Below are positions 57,213 to 64,000 of a stretch of DNA of 64,000 bases, piece by piece. Source of the stretch: Mesolinea sp040772305 (GTDB lineage Bacteria; Chloroflexota; Anaerolineae; Anaerolineales; Anaerolineaceae); contig JAXGYK010000003.1 in assembly GCA_040772305.1 (NCBI GenBank), forward strand, positions 1 to 64,000. Direction: 5' to 3'. Position 1 is the stretch's first letter, and each line of letters opens with the position of its first letter. The notes under the pieces were generated by a model that saw only the letters and a list, made by a program, of their open reading frames with translations, had not been told where the DNA came from and did no database searches. The position numbers and the translations under genes were made by a program.

Positions 57213-59092
57213 TCATTCAGTCCCTGGCCCGATATTATGATATTTTAGCCAAAGACCCTGACAGCGGAATTCCAACCGAGGGATACAGTGTAACCGGAGT
57301 GCACTTTGCAGTGGTTATCTCACCGGAAGGAAAACTGCTCAACCTCATACCGCTTAAAGAAAGCGTAACCCGCGGCAAAAAAATTGTAGAGGTACCCCAA
57401 CATATACAGCTTCCTGCCCGGGTAAAGCGAGCCTCAAATATTCTTTCAAACTATTTAGCAGACAACGCAAGCTATGTTTTCGGCCTAGGAAATCCCGAAA
57501 AGAAGGATGCGGATTATGGCAAACTGCGCTTCGAGGCCTTTCGTGAGAAAAACCTGCAGTTAATCGAAGGCCTGCAAACCCCGGCTGCGCTTGCCCTTAG
57601 CCGCTTCCTCCAAACCTGGACTCCCCAAATGATCGAAACCAGCCCGGTCTTGCAGGAAAACATGGAAGACCTGCAAAAAGGCGGTAACCTGGTTTTTCAG
57701 TTGCTTGGCAACCCCGGATACATCCATGAGGATCCCGAAATTGCAGCTCGCTTCACCGCACCTGATGAAGTGGATGAGGCAAGAAAGCGGCAATGCCTGG
57801 TCACCGGAGAGCAGGCACCCATTGCACGCCTGCACACGAACATTTCTGGGATTGCAGGAGCTACGTCTACAGGGGCGGCCTTAGTTGGTTTTAATTTACG
57901 TGCTTTTGAATCGTACGGATTAAAACAAGGTGATAATGCACCCGTTAGCGAGGCAGCCATGTTTGCCTATACTACTGCATTGAACTACCTTACTTCGCCA
58001 GCCAATCCCCACCGGCCCCTGCGTCTGGGAGAAACCACCGTGGTCTACTGGGCTCAGAGCAACTCGCCGGCTTATGCCGACGTCTTTGAAGCGCTTCTGA
58101 ATCTTGAAGGCTCCGAACCCAAGCAGGGAGAAGAAAGCCAGCGCGACCCCGGCGCCGAAAGGCTCCTCGCTGCAATTGCCGGCAAAATTGAAAAAGGCCT
58201 GCCCATCGATAATACTGAAATAAAAAAGAGTGCGCTGGACGAGCAAACAAAGTTTTATGTACTGGGAATCTCACCGAATGCCGCACGGCTTTCCGTGCGA
58301 TTTTTTGAAGAGGCCGCCTTTGGACAGATAGTAGCACGTATCGTTCAGCACCATGAAGATATGCGCATCACAGGACGCAGATACCCCATCTCCGTCTGGA
58401 GACTCTTAAACGAAACAGTTTCTCCCAAGGCAAGCAAGCGCGAGGCTGCCCCCCTTTTGGGCGGGGCAGTGATGCGTTCCATCCTAAGCGGCCTGGCCTA
58501 TCCTGCAGCGCTGCTTTCCAGTATCGTATTGCGGGTAAAGACCGACCAGGATGACCCAAACAGTGGTTTTTACAAGGTAAATGCAAACCGGGTAGGGGCT
58601 ATTAAAGCCTGCCTGTTGCGCAAGTATCGCTATCAAGCAAAAGCTCAAATATTGGAGGCGTTAAATATGTCATTAAATCCTGAAACAAACTATAAGCCTT
58701 ATGTGCTCGGCAGGCTCTTTGCCTACCTGGAAAAAGCGCAGTTGGATGCCGCCGGCGGACCAGCTGCCTTAAATACAACGATCAAAGACCGCTATTTTGC
58801 CTCGGCCTGTGCCAGTCCAGCCACAGTCTTTCCTACGCTTTTAAAACTTTCCCAGCACCATGTCGCAAAAGCGGAATATGGAAAGTCTTTAGACCGCGGC
58901 ATTGGAGCTGTACTTGAAAAGCTGGATGAAACCCAAAGGCCCTTCCCCGCACATTTTTCCCTGGATGAGCAAGGCGCGTTCATCCTGGGGTATTACCATC
59001 AGCGCTCAGATTTTTATAAACCAAGAAATGCAGATAGCCCCACTGAGGAAAACACCATAATAAAGACCCAAGCAGAAGAAGAGGAGCGATAA
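57209..59092 (+). CDS. cas8c: Cas8c (Csd1), large subunit of type I-C Cascade
   Basis: 627 residues from ATG 57209, which overlaps the cas5c stop; a GTG 9 nt earlier is possible. MIIQSLARYYDILAKDPDSG and AVVISPEGKLLNLIPLKESV are the Csd1 opening. RQCLVTGEQAPIARLHTNIS and VGFNLRAFESYGLKQGDNAP are conserved mid-protein. The end EQGAFILGYYHQRSDFYKPR matches the domain that in type I-C also yields the internal Cas11-like small subunit. It recognises the PAM and positions target DNA. Length is at the upper range for the family, with no disruption. Confidence 0.95.
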   Translation: MIIQSLARYYDILAKDPDSGIPTEGYSVTGVHFAVVISPEGKLLNLIPLKESVTRGKKIVEVPQHIQLPARVKRASNILSNYLADNASYVFGLGNPEKKDADYGKLRFEAFREKNLQLIEGLQTPAALALSRFLQTWTPQMIETSPVLQENMEDLQKGGNLVFQLLGNPGYIHEDPEIAARFTAPDEVDEARKRQCLVTGEQAPIARLHTNISGIAGATSTGAALVGFNLRAFESYGLKQGDNAPVSEAAMFAYTTALNYLTSPANPHRPLRLGETTVVYWAQSNSPAYADVFEALLNLEGSEPKQGEESQRDPGAERLLAAIAGKIEKGLPIDNTEIKKSALDEQTKFYVLGISPNAARLSVRFFEEAAFGQIVARIVQHHEDMRITGRRYPISVWRLLNETVSPKASKREAAPLLGGAVMRSILSGLAYPAALLSSIVLRVKTDQDDPNSGFYKVNANRVGAIKACLLRKYRYQAKAQILEALNMSLNPETNYKPYVLGRLFAYLEKAQLDAAGGPAALNTTIKDRYFASACASPATVFPTLLKLSQHHVAKAEYGKSLDRGIGAVLEKLDETQRPFPAHFSLDEQGAFILGYYHQRSDFYKPRNADSPTEENTIIKTQAEEEER

Positions 59093-59961
59093 TGAGCAAG
59101 CCTATCCAAAATCGGTATGAATTTGTATTGTTGTACGATGTTGAAAACGGCAACCCCAACGGAGATCCGGATGCCGGAAACCTGCCCCGCATCGACCCGG
59201 AAACCGGGTTTGGGATTGTGACCGATGTATGCCTTAAGCGCAAGATTCGGAATTATGTGGAAATGAAGCAGGAAGATGCTCCTGGTTTTAAGATCTATGT
59301 CAAAGAAGGGATAGCATTGAACAGCCAGCACACTCTGGCATATACAGATTTGGGCATCGACCCAAAAAAGCCGAGCAAGGAGGAGATCGACGTTGCCAGG
59401 TCTTGGATGTGTAAAAACTTCTACGATATCCGCTGCTTTGGTGCGGTGATGACCACCGGCGTAAACTGCGGCCAGGTAAGAGGACCCGTACAAATCAATT
59501 TTTCACGCAGCATCGACCCTGTTATCCAGCAGGAAGTTACCATTACCCGCGTAACAGTAACCCGCGAAGAAGACCAGGAAAAAAAGACCACAGAAATGGG
59601 CCGCAAGTTCATCGTACCTTATGGCCTGTATCGCGTCGAGGGATATATTTCAGCCAAATTAGCCAACGATCAAGCCAAAGGCACCGGTTTCAGTGAAGAA
59701 GACCTGGGCTTGCTTTGGGAAGCCTTATTAAACATGTTCGAGCACGACCGCTCAGCATCAAGAGGCAAGATGGCAACCCGCAAACTCTTCGTCTTTAAGC
59801 ACGATTCGGAATTAGGCAACGCAGCAGCCCAAACACTCTTCGACCTGATTACCGTGGAAAAACTGGACCAGGCTAAAGCACCCAGAGCGTTCTCAGACTA
59901 CAGCGTAAAGGTAGAAAAGGAGGCCTTACCTCAGGGTGTTGAACTGTTCGAACTGGCATAA
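59092..59961 (+). CDS. cas7c: Cas7c (Csd2), backbone subunit of type I-C Cascade
   Basis: 289 residues. RYEFVLLYDVENGNPNGDPD is the diagnostic Csd2/Csh2 start, followed by GNLPRIDPETGFGIVTDVCL and KRKIRNYV, then CFGAVMTTGVNCGQVRGPVQ. Several copies line the crRNA spacer in the Cascade complex. It overlaps the cas8c stop by one base (TAATG). The following cas4 gene starts 2 bp after its stop. Confidence 0.96.
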   Translation: MSKPIQNRYEFVLLYDVENGNPNGDPDAGNLPRIDPETGFGIVTDVCLKRKIRNYVEMKQEDAPGFKIYVKEGIALNSQHTLAYTDLGIDPKKPSKEEIDVARSWMCKNFYDIRCFGAVMTTGVNCGQVRGPVQINFSRSIDPVIQQEVTITRVTVTREEDQEKKTTEMGRKFIVPYGLYRVEGYISAKLANDQAKGTGFSEEDLGLLWEALLNMFEHDRSASRGKMATRKLFVFKHDSELGNAAAQTLFDLITVEKLDQAKAPRAFSDYSVKVEKEALPQGVELFELA

Positions 59962-59963
59962 GC

Positions 59964-60635
59964 ATGTTTGAGGAATACACGGCAGAAGACTTGCTGCCTC
60001 TGTCAGGGTTGCAGCACTTTGTCTTCTGCCGCCGCCAATGGGCACTGATACATCTTGAGTCTCAGTGGAAGGAAAATTATTTAACCGCCTCTGGGCGTCA
60101 ATTGCACGAGCGGGTAGATGACCCTTTCTTTAATCAAAGGAGAGCCGACTTAATCATTGCCCGCAGCGTGCCCATTGTGTCATACAAACTGGGCTTAACC
60201 GGCATTTGCGACTTGGTTGAATTTAAAAGCTGTAAAAACGGTGTGTCCTTGCCAGGACATACAGGCTGCTACTCTGTGACACCGGTGGAGTACAAACGTG
60301 GTGAGCCAAAAACCGGAATGGAAGATTTGGTTCAAGTGGCAGCGCAAGCGCTTTGTCTGGAAGAGATGCTTTCAACTCAAATAAGTAATGCCTTTCTTTT
60401 CTATGGGAAAACGCGGCATCGTTTTGAGGTGATCATCGATGCAGAGTTGAGAAATAAAGTTCTTGAAATTTCCTCTGAGATGCATGCTCTTTATAAAAGG
60501 CAGCATACCCCGCAAGTGCGTACGAGCAAAGCCTGTAAATCGTGTTCGCTTGCAGAACTCTGCCTGCCGGAACTGCAAGGCAAAAGATCGGCCCTTGGAT
60601 ATATCCACGCAGCTTTAGCAGAGGATGACAATTAA
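59964..60635 (+). CDS. cas4: Cas4 exonuclease (adaptation)
   Basis: 223 residues of the RecB-like PD-(D/E)XK fold. The first Fe-S cysteine is Cys22 in HFVFCRRQWALIHLE, and the C-terminal trio is in SKACKSCSLAELC. Active-site residues lie in LTGICDLVEFK (Asp) and VTPVEYKRGEPKTG (Glu, Lys). It trims pre-spacers and sets PAM choice and orientation with Cas1-Cas2. The stop overlaps the cas1 start (TAATG). Standard type I-C position and length. Confidence 0.94.
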   Translation: MFEEYTAEDLLPLSGLQHFVFCRRQWALIHLESQWKENYLTASGRQLHERVDDPFFNQRRADLIIARSVPIVSYKLGLTGICDLVEFKSCKNGVSLPGHTGCYSVTPVEYKRGEPKTGMEDLVQVAAQALCLEEMLSTQISNAFLFYGKTRHRFEVIIDAELRNKVLEISSEMHALYKRQHTPQVRTSKACKSCSLAELCLPELQGKRSALGYIHAALAEDDN

Positions 60636-61666
60636 TGAGAAAGCTCCTGAACACACTCTATGTGACTTCCCCCGAGGCTTACCTGGCTCTGGACGGGGAA
60701 AATATACTGGTTCAAATAAAGGATCGCCCCGGGGTGCGCATTCCGCTGCTGAATCTGGAGGGCATTGTATGCTTTTCGTACCAGGGAGCCTCACCAGCCT
60801 TGATGGGAGCCTGCGCCGAAAGGGGCATCAGTTTGGTGTTTTTGCGCCCATCGGGCCGTTTTTTAGCCCGCGTGCAAGGCAAGGTGCGCGGGAATGTACT
60901 GCTGCGCTCGCGGCAGCACGAGCTCACCAGTTCGGGAACTGAGGCGGCTGCAATTGCCCGGAACTTTTTGACCGGAAAAATCTACAATCAACGCAGGGTG
61001 GTTCAGCGTGCATTACGCGACCATGCTTTGGTAGTAGACAGCGAAATGCTGAGTGCATGCACCGCTCAGCTGAAAGAGATTATTAAAGCTGTACAAGCAT
61101 GCGAAACACAAGAAGAGCTGCGTGCCTATGAAGGCCTGGCAGCCAAAGAATATTTTAAAATCTTTGATCACCTGATTTTGCAGCAAAAAGACTCTTTTCG
61201 TTTTACCGGGAGGAACCGAAGGCCTCCCCTGGATCCCACCAATGCCTTGCTTTCCTTTGCATACACCCTGCTTGCCAATGAGTGCAGCTCGGCCCTTGAA
61301 TCCGTTGGCCTGGACCCCTATCTGGGATTCCTGCATCAAAAAAGGCCTGGACGACCCTCCTTAGCCCTGGATTTAATGGAAGAGTTGCGGCCGGTTTTGG
61401 CAGATCGGCTGGTACTTTCATTGATAAACACCCAGCAACTGAGTTCAAAGGACTTTTTAAGGAAGGAGACTGGCGCAATATTAATGGAAGACGAAGCAAG
61501 AAAACGTTTTTTGTCCGCCTGGCAAAAACGAAAACAAGAATTGTTAACCCATCCTTTCACGCAAGAGAAAATTAGCCTGGGATTATTACCATACGTCCAG
61601 GCCTTGCTGCTTGCGCGTCATTTGCGCGGAGATTTAGATGCATATCCGCCCTTCTTCTGGAGGTAA
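60635..61666 (+). CDS. cas1: Cas1 integrase (adaptation)
   Basis: 343 residues of the type I-C Cas1 group. KLLNTLYVTSPEAYLALDGE opens the beta domain. The metal-binding residues of the helical domain are in LRAYEGLAAKEYF (Glu), DPYLGFLHQKRPGRPSLALD (His) and LDLMEELRP (Glu/Asp). It inserts new spacers at the leader end together with Cas2. It overlaps cas4 by one base and ends 2 bp before cas2. Intact. Confidence 0.96.
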   Translation: MRKLLNTLYVTSPEAYLALDGENILVQIKDRPGVRIPLLNLEGIVCFSYQGASPALMGACAERGISLVFLRPSGRFLARVQGKVRGNVLLRSRQHELTSSGTEAAAIARNFLTGKIYNQRRVVQRALRDHALVVDSEMLSACTAQLKEIIKAVQACETQEELRAYEGLAAKEYFKIFDHLILQQKDSFRFTGRNRRPPLDPTNALLSFAYTLLANECSSALESVGLDPYLGFLHQKRPGRPSLALDLMEELRPVLADRLVLSLINTQQLSSKDFLRKETGAILMEDEARKRFLSAWQKRKQELLTHPFTQEKISLGLLPYVQALLLARHLRGDLDAYPPFFWR

Positions 61667-61668
61667 AC

Positions 61669-61959
61669 ATGCTGGTTCTGGTAACCTATGACGTCAACAC
61701 AGAAAGCGAGGCTGGCAAAAAACGCTTAAGAAAGGTGGCAAAAATTTGCCAGAACTATGGGATTCGTGTGCAGAACTCCGTATTCGAATGCGTCATCCAG
61801 GCTGAACAGTGGGTAACACTCAGGGCACAATTGGTAAACGAAATTGATGAAAAACATGACAGCCTGCGCTTTTATTTCCTGGGAAACAACTGGAAAAAGC
61901 GCTTGGAACATATTGGTGCCAAACCAACAATTGACTTGGAGGGCTTTTTGATCGCATAG
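61669..61959 (+). CDS. cas2: Cas2 (adaptation)
   Basis: 96 residues, ferredoxin-like fold. MLVLVTYDVNTESEAGKKRL carries the conserved Asp8 after the first strand; VQNSVFECVIQAEQW and RFYFLGNNWKKRLEHIG are typical of the type I-C group. It forms the central dimer of the Cas1-Cas2 integration complex. Last protein gene of the operon; the leader and array follow after 157 bp. Confidence 0.95.
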   Translation: MLVLVTYDVNTESEAGKKRLRKVAKICQNYGIRVQNSVFECVIQAEQWVTLRAQLVNEIDEKHDSLRFYFLGNNWKKRLEHIGAKPTIDLEGFLIA

Positions 61960-62116
61960 CGCGAAGCATACGTGAACAGCTTTGATCGGGGAGCTTCGCG
62001 CAAAAAAGGAGGGTCGGCACTTTAACAACTGAGAGAAAAAACTGATAAAATAAACAGACTGGTATTCTTACCGCTACATATAGGCAAGATGAGCTCGTGA
62101 TGGGCTAAATCTTGCG
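61960..62116 (+). promoter_or_regulatory. CRISPR leader
   Basis: 157 bp between cas2 and the first repeat. A 9-bp stem GCGCGAAGC/GCTTCGCGC (61959-61967, 61993-62001) begins at the cas2 stop codon. A promoter TTAACA (62022-62027), 18-bp spacer, TAAAAT (62046-62051) lies about 65 bp before the array. The part next to the first repeat should hold the Cas1-Cas2 integration signal. Confidence 0.7.
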
Positions 62117-64000
62117 GTCGCTCCCCGCACAGGGGAGCGTGGATTGAAACAAAACAGAAAAAAGCTGGAAAGATTAACTACTGCCTGTCGCTCCCCGCAC
62201 AGGGGAGCGTGGATTGAAACACTCTTTCAGTGTCAACATCGTGTCCATCTATAAGTCGCTCCCCGCACAGGGGAGCGTGGATTGAAACATCGCAGACTAT
62301 GCAGTTATGCATATATCTGTCCGTCGCTCCCCGCACAGGGGAGCGTGGATTGAAACTAGGCTTTGCTGGTATGCGCCATTTTTGCCCAACGTCGCTCCCC
62401 GCACAGGGAGCGGATTGAAACACCTTGATACTGTTGCTGACTTCGATTATCGGAAGTCGCTCCCAACAGGGGAGCGTGGATTGAAACCTCTCGCTGCATA
62501 CAGCCGGAACAGTAAAATGTAGTCGCTCCCCGCACAGGAGCGTGGATTGAAACATATTATCTTGTAAGTGCTCTTCGTTGCAGTTGGCAGTCGCTCCCCG
62601 CACAGGGGAGCGTGGATTGAAACGAATGTTACTGTTACTCAGCGATACCTGGTATCTCAGGTCGCTCCCCGCACAGGGGAGCGTGGATTGAAACGCCAGA
62701 ACGGCATTTAAGCGTCCCTCAGTATTGAGTCGCTCTCCCCGCACAGGGAGCGTGGATTGAAACAAGCTCCACGTTATCCCATCCATTACGCCCACTGGTC
62801 GCTCCCCGCACAGGGGAGCGTGGATTGAAACCGAGTTGAGGTCAACACCCCAAAGTCTCCCGATAGGTCGCTCCCCGCACAGGGGAGCGTGGATTGAAAC
62901 TTTTTACCGGAGGTTGGCTTGCTTATTCCCAGGAGTCGCTCCCCGCACAGGGGAGCGGATTGAAACATAACAACCTAAGCAAAGAACCATATTATCTACA
63001 TGTCGCTCCCCGCACAGGGGAGCGTGGATTGAAACTATTAGGCAGTTTTGGCAGATTCTTCCGAACCTACTGGTCGCTCCCCGCACAGGGGAGCGTGGAT
63101 TGAAACACCCCAAAGCGCTGTGATACCGGAAAGGTACGCGTCGCTCCCCGCACAGGGGAGCGTGGATTGAAACATCCCCGCAACGCATGGGATGATCGTA
63201 CCGAACGGTCGTTCCCGCACAGGGAGCGTGGATCTGAAACCATCTCTCCCTGTGCCGTGGAAAAGTGGTGTATGTCGTTCCCCGCACAGGGAGCGTGGAT
63301 TGAAACTTTGTTGAATTAATCGAGTAAACCATTCCTCTTGTCGCTCCCCGCACAGGGGAGCGTGGATTGAAAACGTTAATATTTAATCTTGTATCCTAGA
63401 CTTAGAGTCGCTCCCCGCACAGGGAGCGTGGATTGAAACTATACGTACTAGTCAACGAGTACGTAAAAGACCTGTCGCTCCCCGCACAGGGAGCGTGGAT
63501 TGAAACAGATATCTCCCATCTCACTTTGTTCCGAGGTCGGGCACTCCATGTCGCTCCCCGCACAGGGAGCGTGGATTGAACTGCCCACAGGGCTTAGTCT
63601 ATCTTTGGCTGTTTTTGTCGCTCCCCGCACAGGGGAGCGTGGATTGAAACATAAAATTCTGGAAGACTGTTAAAATATCTCTTCGTCGCTCCCGCACAGG
63701 GGAGCGTGGATTGAAACGTATTGCATTATTTTCTCTTTTGCGTTGGTTTTTTGTCGCTCCCTGCACAGGGGAGCGTGGATTGAAACATATCCAACATTAA
63801 GGTCGTAATCAGATTTTAAAGGTCGCTCCCCGCACGGGAGCGTGGATTGAAACTTAGACCAGAAAAAGCTGGAAAGATTAACTACTGTCGCTCCCCGCAC
63901 AGGGGAGCGTGGATTGAAACACGTACTCCATACTAAGTCCGTTCACTGATACCGTGTCGCTCCCCGCACAGGGGAGCGTGGATTGAACATATACATCACC
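62117..64000 (+). CRISPR. Type I-C CRISPR array, at least 28 repeats, continues past the window
   Basis: The 34-nt repeat begins GTCGCTCCCCGCACAGGGGA and ends GCGTGGATTGAAAC; its CTCCCC...GGGGAG core makes a hairpin and the ATTGAAAC end is the usual 3' handle, so transcription is left to right from the leader. I count 28 repeats, the first at 62117-62150 and the last at 63956-63988, and 27 complete spacers of 32-37 nt (one of 43 nt at 63507-63549). About half of the repeats differ from the consensus, mostly by 1-3 nt losses in the G/C runs or loss of GT before GGATT. Spacer 1 (62151-62186) and spacer 26 (63854-63886) are near-identical over about 27 nt. Confidence 0.97.

Noticed and set aside
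54282..61959. An unusual or new CRISPR subtype
   Set aside because: Gene order and all protein motifs match ordinary type I-C; lack of cas6 is normal for this subtype.
62178..63900. Open frames within the CRISPR array (repeating SIHAPLCGER-like or SLPAQG-like peptides)
   Set aside because: They are translations of the 34-nt repeats; the repetitive peptides are an artefact of the array.

Overview
The window looks like a chromosomal contig of an anaerobic bacterium, most likely from the Chloroflexota (Anaerolineae-like). This is an inference from gene content and style: a DUF2089 protein, CARDB/Yip1/MacB envelope genes, a DUF47-PiT pair, TldD/TldE, a type I-C CRISPR system and a GAAC-N4-GTTC (Gram-positive type) LexA-like box. 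No rRNA, tRNA or ribosomal protein gene is present to settle the taxonomy. Most core genes have a higher GC content than two AT-richer blocks (about 6.9-11.7 kb and 15.5-24.3 kb) that look acquired.

Layout. 1-6.8 kb: metabolic genes (PHP phosphoesterase cut by the window edge, esterase, BaiN-like flavoprotein, tryptophanase, DUF2089 regulator, UDP-glucose dehydrogenase). 6.9-11.6 kb: a minus-strand restriction-modification operon (HTH controller, C5 methylase, PLD-type NgoFVII-like endonuclease, Z1-domain ATPase, Vsr). 12.0-15.3 kb: a minus-strand operon with two ferredoxin-containing MinD ATPases, two NifX-like proteins, DUF134 and DUF5320. 15.6-25.1 kb: a GntR-governed catabolic or uptake cluster (HMGL-like synthase, 2-hydroxyacid dehydrogenase, nitroreductase, GntR, TctC/TctB/TctA transporter, SDR) interrupted between tctC and tctB by an IS1182-type element. 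25.5-32.8 kb: tyrosine recombinase, HTH/DUF2975 pair, lipoate ligase, TldE/TldD, and an IS481-like element flanked by a 26-bp direct repeat. 33-44 kb: an ABC-2/HlyD exporter operon divergent from a DesK/LiaS-type two-component system, then a Yip1/ABC/CARDB/MacB envelope module. 44-47.3 kb: a LacI regulator, an alcohol dehydrogenase pseudogene and an frlB-frlD-like Amadori-product operon. 47.9-51.9 kb: formate/nitrite channel, PiT phosphate transporter with DUF47 partner, CofE-like ligase. 52.1-64 kb: a defence island with a LexA-box small gene, AbiEi/AbiEii toxin-antitoxin, a methylase-like remnant, and a complete type I-C cas operon (cas3-cas5c-cas8c-cas7c-cas4-cas1-cas2) followed by at least 28 CRISPR repeats that run off the window.

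Regulatory logic can be read directly in several places. The same TGTATACA palindrome lies at the two promoters of the GntR cluster. A related TGATA-nCGn-TATCA operator sits at both lacI and the frl operon. An ATGTCATC-N6-GATGACAT palindrome lies in the region between the exporter and its two-component system. A 15-bp inverted repeat precedes abiEi. A perfect palindrome sits at the predicted start of the MinD/NifX transcript.

The most notable observations are: a MinD-type ATPase whose only plausible start codon is ACG; two CRISPR spacers acquired at different times from almost the same protospacer; strong decay of the CRISPR repeats inside the array; the 26-bp duplication around the IS481-like element; TATAAT boxes exactly 7 nt upstream of start codons, suggesting leaderless mRNAs; and a small unknown gene under a LexA-like box.
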